Below are positions 7,232 through 14,654 of a stretch of DNA of 28,870 nt, piece after piece (position 1 is the stretch's first letter; each line of letters begins with the position of its first letter). The stretch spans positions 1 through 28,870 of the forward strand of contig JBHBXR010000012.1 of NCBI GenBank assembly GCA_041795785.1, read 5' to 3'. The notes under the pieces were generated by a model. The model did no database searches. It was given only the letters and a program-made list of their open reading frames with translations, and was not told the origin of the DNA. Made by a program: the position numbers and the translations under genes. The DNA is from CAJPST01 sp041795785 (lineage in GTDB: Bacteria; Pseudomonadota; Gammaproteobacteria; Enterobacterales; Pasteurellaceae).

Positions 7232-7471
7232 ATGAACTACATCGAAATATTAGGCTACATCGCTATGTTATTGGTTTCAGGATCTTTTTTAATGCGCGAC
7301 ATCATTAAGTTGCGCATTGTTAACAGCTTGGGAGCGGTTTGTTTTATTATCTACGGCATTTTAATCGGCTCCATACCGGTGGCGGGATTGAACATCTTTG
7401 TGGCGTGCGTAAACGGCTATTATATTTTGCAAGGATTAAAATTGAACAAAAGACAAAGTAAACGAAACTGA
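7232..7471 (+). CDS. Small three-helix inner membrane protein, YgjV/SemiSWEET-like
   Basis: The 79 residues make three hydrophobic helices (about 4-20, 29-47 and 49-68) with a basic C-terminus (KLNKRQSKRN), so the C-terminus is probably cytoplasmic. The pattern SFLMRDIIKLRIVNSLGAVCFIIYG resembles the YgjV family but at about half its length, the size of a single PQ-loop/SemiSWEET bundle that would act as a dimer. GAGGAAAA ends 2 nt before the ATG, with its core about 6 nt away. The gene is monocistronic. An upstream PurR-like box hints at a link to purine or nucleoside metabolism; transport is inferred only from fold resemblance. Confidence 0.65.
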   Translation: MNYIEILGYIAMLLVSGSFLMRDIIKLRIVNSLGAVCFIIYGILIGSIPVAGLNIFVACVNGYYILQGLKLNKRQSKRN

Positions 7472-7502
7472 TCTTTTCAGCACTGCTCTTTTCAGCAAAT
7501 AC

Positions 7503-7525
7503 GCCGGCGTTTTATGCACGCCGGC
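7503..7525. terminator. GC-rich hairpin between convergent genes
   Basis: GCCGGCGT (7503-7510) pairs with ACGCCGGC (7518-7525) around a 7-nt loop. It lies between the ends of the gene at 7232 and argE, next to an uptake sequence (7531-7539). The T-tract is poor on both strands, so termination strength is uncertain. Confidence 0.5.
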
Positions 7526-7555
7526 AATAAAAGTGCGGTCGAAAAACGCGTTGTT

Positions 7556-8698
7556 TTAACAAAAATGATGAATCAGCTTGGTCAATAGTTCACGGGTCGG
7601 CTGGATAAAGTCCGCCGCTAAAAACTCGTCCGGCTGATGGGCTTGTTCGATCGAACCAGGACCTAAAACCAATGTCGGACAAAGTTGTTGGATAAAAGGC
7701 GCTTCCGTGCAGTAATTGACCGCTTCACATTTTTCCCCCAGTAATTTCTCCACCACTTGCACCACTTGAGCGGAGTGTTCGCACTCATAACCCGGCGTGG
7801 CGTCGTGTAAATGATGAATGGACAGACGATCGCCGTATTGCGCAAACATCGGCGCCAATTTCTCCCGCAGCATTTCATCCAAATCCTCCAAACGCATATT
7901 CGGCAACGGGCGGATGTCAAAATGCAGTTCGCAGCAGGCGCAAATGCGGTTGACCGCATCACCGCCGTGGATTGCGCCGAAATTCATGGTCGGATAAGGA
8001 ATGGCGAATGCCGCGTGGTGATATTTATCGCGTAGCTCATTGCGCATTTGCATTAAATAACCGGTGGCTTCGTGCATCAATTCAATGGCGTTAATGCCTT
8101 TGGCGGGATCGCTGGAATGTCCGCTTTTTCCCACAATCCGCAACGCTTGCCCGATATGTCCTTTATGCGCCCGTACCGGTTTGAGCGAAGTGGGTTCACC
8201 GATAACCGCGCAATCGGGACGGATATGGGTATGTTGAATAAAGGTGCGGGTGCCGAGCATCGTCGTTTCTTCATCGGCGGTGGCTAAAATGCGTAACGGT
8301 TTGTTTAACGCGGTTAAATCAAGGCGACTGACGGCATCCAATACGAAAGCGAAGAAACCTTTCATGTCCGCCGTACCCAAACCGTAAAACTTGCCTTCTT
8401 TTTCCGTTAATTTAAAAGGATCAAACGTCCAACGCCCTTCATCAAAAGGCACGGTGTCCGTATGCCCCGCCAGTAACAAACCGCCTTCTCCTTCGCCGTA
8501 AGTCGCCAGCAGGTTATACTTATCACGACTGCCTTCCACGGCAATAATATCGGTTTTAAAGCCCAAGGTTTGCAACCAATCAGCTAATAATTCGATTAGC
8601 CGACGATTGGATTGATCCAAGGCGGGACTGATGTCGCTAATTGTCGGTAATGCAATTAACTGCGCATACATATCAAAAAATGACGGGAGTTTTTTCAT
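7556..8698 (-). CDS. argE: Acetylornithine deacetylase
   Basis: ArgE hydrolyses N2-acetyl-L-ornithine to ornithine and acetate, a zinc-dependent M20-family reaction. I take ATG 8698 as the start (380 residues; E. coli 383) because MKKLPSFFDMYAQLIALPTIS aligns with E. coli ArgE and AGGTG lies 7 nt upstream. The open frame extends to 8755, but the extra 19 hydrophobic residues overlap the operator and have no ribosome-binding site. Metal and catalytic residues are in place: H79 and D81 in GHTDTVP, D111 in GTADMKG, E143/E144 in ADEE. It is divergent from argCBH, as in E. coli. A linear pathway through ArgE implies arginine synthesis by the non-cyclic acetyl route. Confidence 0.95.
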   Translation of the reverse strand: MKKLPSFFDMYAQLIALPTISDISPALDQSNRRLIELLADWLQTLGFKTDIIAVEGSRDKYNLLATYGEGEGGLLLAGHTDTVPFDEGRWTFDPFKLTEKEGKFYGLGTADMKGFFAFVLDAVSRLDLTALNKPLRILATADEETTMLGTRTFIQHTHIRPDCAVIGEPTSLKPVRAHKGHIGQALRIVGKSGHSSDPAKGINAIELMHEATGYLMQMRNELRDKYHHAAFAIPYPTMNFGAIHGGDAVNRICACCELHFDIRPLPNMRLEDLDEMLREKLAPMFAQYGDRLSIHHLHDATPGYECEHSAQVVQVVEKLLGEKCEAVNYCTEAPFIQQLCPTLVLGPGSIEQAHQPDEFLAADFIQPTRELLTKLIHHFC

Positions 8699-8727
8699 GT
8701 TATCACCTGAAATAAAGATTGCGTTTA

Positions 8728-8766
8728 CATAAATAATTATGCAAAATATTAGCATAATTAATCATT
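8728..8766. promoter_or_regulatory. Tandem ARG boxes (ArgR operator) between argE and argC
   Basis: Two 18-bp boxes lie at 8728-8745 and 8749-8766. Their conserved cores match the ARG-box consensus TGAAT-wwww-ATTCA at 8 of 10 (TAAAT-AATT-ATGCA) and 7 of 10 (AGCAT-AATT-AATCA) positions. The 3-bp gap gives the 21-bp spacing at which an ArgR hexamer binds two boxes on one face. The place between divergent argE and argCBH is that of the E. coli operator. Arginine-dependent repression of both units is inferred. Confidence 0.7.
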
Positions 8767-8802
8767 AAAATGAATCAAATCATTAACAAGGTATTATATC
8801 CT

Positions 8803-9810
8803 ATGCAAAACGCAATCGTTATCGGCGCCAGCGGTTATACCGGTGCGGAACTCGCCCGTATTTTAACCCTACATCCGCATTTCACCTTGACGGGATTGTA
8901 TGTTTCCGCCAACAGCCAAGATGCGCACAAGCCTGTTTCTTCTCTTTATCCGCAATTAAAACAAATCTGTGATTTACCGTTACAGCCTTTACCTGAAAAC
9001 CTGACCGAATTGGCGCAAAGTGCCGATGCGGTTTTTCTGGCGACGGCACACGAAGTCAGTCACGATTTGGCACCGCAATTCCTGCAACAGCATTGCAAAG
9101 TTTTTGATTTGTCGGGCGCTTATCGAGTCAACGACGCATCGTTTTATCGCCAATACTACGGTTTTGAACATCAATATCCCGCATTATTAAAAACGGCGGT
9201 TTATGGTTTGGCGGAATGGAATGCGAACTCAATTAAAACAGCCGAATTGGTGGCGGTGGCGGGTTGCTACCCGACAGTTTCGCAACTTTGTTTAAAACCG
9301 CTTATCGAAAATAATTTATTGGATCTCAACCAATTACCGATTATCAACGCAGTCAGCGGGGTCAGCGGTGCAGGACGTAAAGCCTCGCTGACCAGCAGTT
9401 TCTGCGAAGTCAGCTTGAATGCCTACGGCGTGTTTAATCACCGTCATCAACCCGAAATCGCCACTCATTTAGGCTGCGAAGTGATTTTCACCCCGCACTT
9501 GGGCAATTTTAAACGCGGCATTTTAGCAACCGTCACCGCTAAATTGAAAGAGGGTATTGATGACCGACAAATTAGCGCCGCATATCAGCAATATTATCAA
9601 CACAAGCCGTTGGTTCGCGTTTATGAACAAGAGTTGCCGAGCATTAAAGCGGTTGAATTCACGCCTTATTGTGACATCGGTTTTGCTACCAAAAACGGGC
9701 ATATCATTATTATCGGCGCAGAGGATAATTTGCTCAAAGGCGCTGCCGCTCAGGCGGTACAATGTGCTAATATTCGTTACGGTTATGAAGAAACGGCAGG
9801 ATTGATTTAA
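8803..9810 (+). CDS. argC: N-acetyl-gamma-glutamyl-phosphate reductase
   Basis: ArgC reduces N-acetylglutamyl phosphate to the semialdehyde with NADPH. I place the start at ATG 8803 (335 residues; E. coli 334): MQNAIVIGASGYTGAEL is the usual N-terminus, with the Rossmann motif GASGYTG. The upstream in-frame ATG at 8770 has no ribosome-binding site and lies beside the ARG boxes; AAGG at 8788-8791 is rather far (11 nt) from 8803. The catalytic cysteine is C155 in AGCYPTVSQL (C154 in E. coli). First gene of argCBH; only one base separates its stop from the argB start, implying coupled translation. Confidence 0.96.
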   Translation: MQNAIVIGASGYTGAELARILTLHPHFTLTGLYVSANSQDAHKPVSSLYPQLKQICDLPLQPLPENLTELAQSADAVFLATAHEVSHDLAPQFLQQHCKVFDLSGAYRVNDASFYRQYYGFEHQYPALLKTAVYGLAEWNANSIKTAELVAVAGCYPTVSQLCLKPLIENNLLDLNQLPIINAVSGVSGAGRKASLTSSFCEVSLNAYGVFNHRHQPEIATHLGCEVIFTPHLGNFKRGILATVTAKLKEGIDDRQISAAYQQYYQHKPLVRVYEQELPSIKAVEFTPYCDIGFATKNGHIIIIGAEDNLLKGAAAQAVQCANIRYGYEETAGLI

Positions 9811-9811
9811 G

Positions 9812-10585
9812 ATGAAACCTTTAGTGATTAAATTAGGCGGCGTGTTACTGGATACCCCCGCCGCCATGGAAAATCTGTTTACCGCCTTGGCGGATTATCA
9901 AAAAAACTTCGACCGCCCGTTGTTAATCGTACACGGCGGCGGTTGTTTGGTGGATGATTTAATGAAGCGCCTGAATCTGCCGGTGCAAAAGAAAAACGGT
10001 TTACGGATTACGCCGAGCGATCAAATTGACATTATTGTCGGCGCCTTGGCGGGTATCGCCAACAAAACCTTAGTGGCGCAGGCGGCGAAATTTAAACTGA
10101 ACCCCGTCGGCTTATGTCTGGCGGACGGCAATTTAACCAAAGCGGCGCAATTTGATCCGGAATTAGGTCATGTTGCTACCGTCGTACCGAAGAATCCTAA
10201 ATTATTGAATACGTTATTGGCGGAAGCCTTTTTGCCGATTATCAGCTCTATCGCCGTAGATGAAAACGGCTTGTTGATGAACGTCAATGCGGATCAAGCG
10301 GCAACGGCAATCGCGGCGCTAATCAATGCGGATTTGGTCATGCTCTCCGACGTGGACGGCGTGTTAAACGCGGATAAACAGCTGTTATCCGAATTAAATG
10401 CGGCGCAAATCGAACGTTTAATCGCCGAACGAGTGATCACCGACGGCATGATTGTGAAAGTCAATGCGGCATTGGATGCTGCGCGAATCCTCAATCGTGG
10501 CGTGGATATCGCCAACTGGAAATATCCGGAAAAACTGACCGCACTTTTCAGCGGCAAAATTATCGGCACAAGAATAACTCCATAA
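9812..10585 (+). CDS. argB: Acetylglutamate kinase
   Basis: ArgB phosphorylates N-acetyl-L-glutamate with ATP, the second step of arginine synthesis. The 257 residues (E. coli 258) show the amino-acid-kinase pattern: VIKLGG at the N-terminus, HGGGCLVDDLMKRL for substrate binding, NVNADQAATAIAALINADLVMLSDVDGVL and a lysine-containing MIVKVNAAL toward the C-terminus. It lacks the long N-terminal helix of arginine-inhibited forms, so it is probably controlled mainly at transcription (inference from family types). Second gene of argCBH, 1 nt after argC. An uptake sequence lies in its 3' part at 10538-10546 and is read in frame. Confidence 0.96.
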   Translation: MKPLVIKLGGVLLDTPAAMENLFTALADYQKNFDRPLLIVHGGGCLVDDLMKRLNLPVQKKNGLRITPSDQIDIIVGALAGIANKTLVAQAAKFKLNPVGLCLADGNLTKAAQFDPELGHVATVVPKNPKLLNTLLAEAFLPIISSIAVDENGLLMNVNADQAATAIAALINADLVMLSDVDGVLNADKQLLSELNAAQIERLIAERVITDGMIVKVNAALDAARILNRGVDIANWKYPEKLTALFSGKIIGTRITP

Positions 10586-10600
10586 AAATAAGGAAGATAT

Positions 10601-11977
10601 ATGGCACTTTGGGGCGGACGTTTTACCCAAGCAGCGGATAAACGTTTTAAAGATTTTAATGATTCCCTTCGTTTTGACTACCGTCTGGCGGAGCAGGATA
10701 TCGAAGGCTCGATCGGCTGGTCGAAGGCATTGGTTAAGGTCGGCGTGTTGAGCGCAGACGAACAACGGCAGTTGGAACAGGCATTGAACGAATTGTTGAT
10801 CGAAGTGCGGTCGAATCCGCAGGCGATTTTACAAGACGATGCGGAAGACATTCACAGTTGGGTGGAAAGTAAACTTATCGACAAAGTCGGCAATTTAGGG
10901 AAGAAACTGCACACCGGACGCAGCCGTAACGACCAAGTGGCGCTGGACATTAAAATGTGGTGTAAACAGCAAGTGACCGAATTGCAATATGCGTTGCGCG
11001 ATCTTCAGGCAAAACTGGTGGAAACGGCGGAAAACAACCAACACGCAGTGATGCCGGGTTACACCCATTTACAACGCGCCCAACCGATTACCTTCGCCCA
11101 CTGGTGTATGGCTTATGTGGAAATGTTGGAACGCGATTACAGCCGTTTAAGCGACGCTTATCGACGCATGAACAGCTGCCCGTTAGGCAGCGGCGCCTTG
11201 GCGGGAACCGCTTACGCCGTTGATCGCGAACAGTTGGCGCAGGATCTCGGTTTTGCCTCGGCAACACGTAACAGTTTGGACAGCGTATCCGACCGCGATC
11301 ATATTATCGAACTGCTTTCCACCGCTTCTCTCAGTATGGTGCATTTGTCCCGTTTTGCCGAAGATATGATTATCTTCAACAGCGGCGAAGCGGATTTTGT
11401 CGAACTGTCCGATCGCGTCACCTCAGGTTCTTCCCTAATGCCGCAGAAGAAAAATCCCGACGCCTGCGAACTTATTCGCGGCAAAGCGGGACGTGTGGTC
11501 GGCGCGCTGACCGGTATGCTGATGACGGTGAAAGGCTTGCCGCTTGCCTACAACAAAGATATGCAGGAAGATAAGGAAGGCATTTTCGATGCCTTGGATA
11601 CATGGTATGACTGCCTGACCATGGCGGCATTCGTATTGGAAGATATTCAAGTGAACGTCGAACGCACTCGTGAAGCGGCATTGAAAGGCTATTCCAACGC
11701 CACCGAGCTGGCGGATTATCTGGTTGCCAAGGGCGTACCGTTCCGCGACTCTCATCATATCGTCGGCGAAACCGTGGTGTATGCGATCAAAGTACACAAA
11801 GGATTGGAAGATCTCAGTCTTGAAGAATTCCGTCAATTCAGCGATGTGGTGGGCGAGGACGTGTATGAAATTCTTTCCCTGCAATCCTGCTTGGATAAAC
11901 GCTGCGCCAAAGGCGGCGTATCGCCGTTAAGAGTAGCGGAAGCCATTCAAGAGGCAAAAGTGCGGTTAAAAATGTAA
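10601..11977 (+). CDS. argH: Argininosuccinate lyase
   Basis: ArgH splits argininosuccinate into arginine and fumarate as a tetramer. The 458 residues (E. coli 457) carry the fumarase/aspartase-superfamily signature GSSLMPQKKNPD at about 276-287, which bears the catalytic serine, and TGRSRNDQVALD at about 107-118. AGGA at 10591-10594 is 6 nt from the ATG; the gap after argB is 15 nt. It is the last gene of argCBH and is followed by a strong intrinsic terminator (11996-12033). Two in-frame uptake sequences occur at 10803-10811 and 11958-11966; the second encodes KVRL at the very C-terminus, where change is tolerated. Confidence 0.97.
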   Translation: MALWGGRFTQAADKRFKDFNDSLRFDYRLAEQDIEGSIGWSKALVKVGVLSADEQRQLEQALNELLIEVRSNPQAILQDDAEDIHSWVESKLIDKVGNLGKKLHTGRSRNDQVALDIKMWCKQQVTELQYALRDLQAKLVETAENNQHAVMPGYTHLQRAQPITFAHWCMAYVEMLERDYSRLSDAYRRMNSCPLGSGALAGTAYAVDREQLAQDLGFASATRNSLDSVSDRDHIIELLSTASLSMVHLSRFAEDMIIFNSGEADFVELSDRVTSGSSLMPQKKNPDACELIRGKAGRVVGALTGMLMTVKGLPLAYNKDMQEDKEGIFDALDTWYDCLTMAAFVLEDIQVNVERTREAALKGYSNATELADYLVAKGVPFRDSHHIVGETVVYAIKVHKGLEDLSLEEFRQFSDVVGEDVYEILSLQSCLDKRCAKGGVSPLRVAEAIQEAKVRLKM

Positions 11978-11995
11978 GCGTTTTATCGCCTCTCC

Positions 11996-12033
11996 AACCA
12001 ACGGCGTACCTTTAGGGTGCGCCGTTGGTTTTT
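11996..12033 (+). terminator. Intrinsic terminator of argCBH
   Basis: AACCAACGGCG (11996-12006) pairs perfectly with CGCCGTTGGTT (12020-12030), closed by an inner ACC/GGT, and runs into five T (12029-12033). It starts 19 bp after the argH stop. Confidence 0.92.
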
Positions 12034-12090
12034 GGGAAAAGTGCCGCACGGAACGATAAAACAAAGTAAAATCCGACCGCACTTTTATGC

Positions 12091-12663
12091 TCAATAGCGA
12101 TAATGCCCGATCATTTTATATTTAAACAGAATATCTTCTTCCTGCGTGCCTGCGCCGATGTTATGAATAATCAGCGGAATGCCGTCGGGGGATTTTTTAT
12201 CGGAGACAATGCCGATATGCGGCAAATTACGCGGTAAGCGCCAAGTCACAATATCACCTGCTTGGAAGGCGGATATATCGGTCAGTGATAAGGATTTGCC
12301 GTGACGCTTGAAAAAAGTTTCCAAATTCGGTACACGGCGGTGATCAATATTGCGATCGGTCGTTTTCAACCCCCATAACTTAGGATAGCTGCTCCAAGCT
12401 TTTTTCATATCCTGATGAACAAGTTGTTGTAAATCAATCTGTTGCCAGCGATATGCACGGATCACCACATCGGTGCACACGCCGGTATGCAACGGCACAT
12501 CCCCCATCGGATAGGCGATTTTGCGATAGTTGGGATCGTAACCGACAGTGATATTAATTTGTTTGCGGGCGTCATTCACCAGTTTAAGCGGCTCAGCGGC
12601 GACCGCCGATAAGTTGACAAAGGAAAAACATAAAATAACTAACGGAATAAAATTTCTCATCAT
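12091..12663 (-). CDS. Secreted DUF1287 protein, NlpC/P60-like fold
   Basis: This 190-residue protein begins with a signal peptide (about residues 1-23, cleavage near AVAA|EP), so it is probably periplasmic. The mature part contains the DUF1287 hallmark GYDPNYRKIAYPMGDVP followed by TGVCTDVVIRAYR, then GDIVTW and LPHIGIVSD. C63, H149 and H167 could form a Cys-His-His centre like that of NlpC/P60 peptidases, which cut peptidoglycan peptides. That activity is an inference; the family has no assigned substrate. It lies 21 bp downstream of the ABC transporter on the same strand, with an uptake sequence filling the gap and overlapping its ribosome-binding site (GTCGGAAAATG). ATG at 12660 is an alternative start. 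Confidence 0.85.
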   Translation of the reverse strand: MMRNFIPLVILCFSFVNLSAVAAEPLKLVNDARKQINITVGYDPNYRKIAYPMGDVPLHTGVCTDVVIRAYRWQQIDLQQLVHQDMKKAWSSYPKLWGLKTTDRNIDHRRVPNLETFFKRHGKSLSLTDISAFQAGDIVTWRLPRNLPHIGIVSDKKSPDGIPLIIHNIGAGTQEEDILFKYKMIGHYRY

Positions 12664-12684
12664 TTTCCGACCGCACTTTTAACA

Positions 12685-14469
12685 CTAAACCAGTTGCCAG
12701 CTTTGCGTGTCCGCATCAATATGTAACGCCTGTTGGTGATGAACCTGTAACGTCGAACGATGTCCCACGCTGATGATCGTGGTTTGCGGTAATTCGCTTC
12801 GCAGCAGACGATACATTGCATCCTCCAAGCCTTCGTCCATACTGGCGGTGGCTTCATCCAAAAAGGCGACCGTCGGTTTATGCAGCAATACGCGAGCAAA
12901 AGACAAGCGTTGCTGCTCACCTAAAGAAAGCACGCGCGTCCAGTCGTTTTCCTGTTCCAATTTGTCCGCCAAATGCCCAAGCTGTACTTGACGCATAGCT
13001 TGCGCCGCTTGATTTAAATCCACGTTGTCCGGAGCCGGTTCGGGATAATACAGGGCGTCAATTAAACGACCTTGCGGCAAATAAGGTTTTTGCGATAAGA
13101 ACAACGTATTTTGTTGCGGACAATGCACCTGCCCTTCGGAATAAGACCACAGCCCGGCGACAGTGCGCAATAAGGTGGTTTTCCCCGCGCCGGAAGCTCC
13201 TTTAATTAATAGCGACGCGCCTTGCGGTAAGACTAAATTCAAATTTTTAATTAAAGCTTCGCCGTTCGGTTTATTGACCGTCAGATTTTCAAACACCACC
13301 TGATTCGGGTTGTTTTGAATATCGGTGTTTGAAGTCTGATTGGCTTGGTTGATGGCGGTGTAAAATCCGGTCAAACGGTTCAGCACCGCGCGATATTCGG
13401 CAAATTCGTCATAAGAATTACGGAAGAAAGACAGCGCCGATTGCACCTGCCCGAACGCCTGCGCGGTCTGCATTAAATCGCCTAATTTAATCTGTTGGCT
13501 GAAGAAACGGCTGGCTTGAATAATAAACGGAAAAACCACCGACACTTGCGATACCGCAAGGTTAAAACCCGCCAGTTTTAAAGTGCGGTAAACAATTTGC
13601 CAAACATTGTCGATAACCTGTTTAAACTGTTTAAACAGCAGATTTTTTTCCATTTTTTCGCCGCGGAAGAAGGCAATGCTCTCCGCATATTCTTTCAAGC
13701 GAATTAGGGAATAACGGTAGTTTGCGTTTAAACGTTCGTTGGCAAAGTTCAGGTTAATCAGCGGTCGCCCGATTTTAAAGGCGAATACGCTGCTGATCAG
13801 GACATAAATAAAGACAAGGAACACCAATGCGTGCGGAATAGTGATGCCGGCAATCGGCATATCGCCGGAAAGCGTCCAAAGAATGCCGGTAAACGCCACA
13901 ATAGAAACGACGGAAGAAATCACGCCGGTGGCAAAACCGAGCGAGCGGGATACATAAGACTGCACGTCCTGTTGAATCCGTTGGTCAGGGTTATCCAGCT
14001 GATTATAAATATATTGTGTTTTGTAATAGGCTTGATTTTCCAACCATTTTTCCAACATTTGCGCGTTCAGCCAAGTGCGCCATTGAATGGTAAAACGTTG
14101 GGTAAAATAATAAGTGAGCAACACATTACTGACGTGTACGGTGGCAATTCCCGAGAAAACGATCATCTGAATCCAAAACACGCTTTCGTTCATTTGTTGT
14201 AATGCGTCGTACATCGCTTTGTGCCATTCGGAAAACAGAATGTTTAAACGTACTGCAAGCAAATTAAAAAATACGATAATACTGAAGTAAATCAATGGGC
14301 TGAGGCTGCGTTTCGGCGTAATATAACCTGCCGCCAACACCCAAAACTGATGTCCCCAACGGGTGGTTTTGGCTAAAATATAAACGGTGAGCGAAAACAG
14401 CACTGCCGTGCTTGCCATCGCTTTTAAAATCCAAAGGAACGAATTCAGGAGTTCTTCAGAATAATTCAT
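12685..14469 (-). CDS. SbmA/BacA-like ABC transporter, fused permease and ATPase
   Basis: A 594-residue half-transporter of the ABCD/YddA type (similar to H. influenzae HI_0036), expected to act as a homodimer in the inner membrane. Residues about 10-330 form an SbmA/BacA-like membrane domain with the EWHKAMYDAL segment near 81-90. The ATPase follows: Walker A GASGAGKTT (424-432, K430), signature LSLGEQQ (514-520), Walker B VAFLDEA (534-540), H-loop H570. AGGA is 5 nt before the ATG at 14469. Relatives move peptides, vitamins or very-long-chain acyl compounds; the substrate here cannot be read from sequence. It leads a two-gene unit with the DUF1287 protein. One uptake sequence is internal (13581-13589). 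Confidence 0.9.
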   Translation of the reverse strand: MNYSEELLNSFLWILKAMASTAVLFSLTVYILAKTTRWGHQFWVLAAGYITPKRSLSPLIYFSIIVFFNLLAVRLNILFSEWHKAMYDALQQMNESVFWIQMIVFSGIATVHVSNVLLTYYFTQRFTIQWRTWLNAQMLEKWLENQAYYKTQYIYNQLDNPDQRIQQDVQSYVSRSLGFATGVISSVVSIVAFTGILWTLSGDMPIAGITIPHALVFLVFIYVLISSVFAFKIGRPLINLNFANERLNANYRYSLIRLKEYAESIAFFRGEKMEKNLLFKQFKQVIDNVWQIVYRTLKLAGFNLAVSQVSVVFPFIIQASRFFSQQIKLGDLMQTAQAFGQVQSALSFFRNSYDEFAEYRAVLNRLTGFYTAINQANQTSNTDIQNNPNQVVFENLTVNKPNGEALIKNLNLVLPQGASLLIKGASGAGKTTLLRTVAGLWSYSEGQVHCPQQNTLFLSQKPYLPQGRLIDALYYPEPAPDNVDLNQAAQAMRQVQLGHLADKLEQENDWTRVLSLGEQQRLSFARVLLHKPTVAFLDEATASMDEGLEDAMYRLLRSELPQTTIISVGHRSTLQVHHQQALHIDADTQSWQLV

Positions 14470-14597
14470 AGTTTTCCTAATTTTATATATTATTCAAAAA
14501 TTGAGCGGTTATTTTTCAGTAAATCTATTGATTAGGCAAGAAAAATGTGATGAATGTTCAATTTTTTGCGCTTGCTCAAGTTTTCAAAAAGCAAGCT

Positions 14598-14606
14598 TGT
14601 TATAAT
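14598..14606 (+). promoter_or_regulatory. Extended -10 promoter upstream of yidE
   Basis: TGTTATAAT combines the TG extension with a perfect TATAAT (14601-14606), 49 bp before the ATG. The -35 region is poor. The intergenic region also has to hold the divergent promoter of the ABC transporter. Confidence 0.6.
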
Positions 14607-14654
14607 CGCTCGCAGAAATTTTTTAAAATTAACTAATGAGAGGTAGTTGTTGTT

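Noticed and set aside
8699..8755. N-terminal extension of argE with a hydrophobic start
   Set aside because: It would look like a signal peptide on a cytoplasmic enzyme, overlaps the ARG boxes, and homology begins at the methionine at 8698, which has AGGTG at the right distance.
8770..8802. Upstream ATG for argC
   Set aside because: No ribosome-binding site, adjacent to the operator, and absent from the family N-terminus.
11435..11884. 149-residue minus-strand frame within argH
   Set aside because: A shadow of the argH codons; low-complexity His/Phe composition and no family resemblance.
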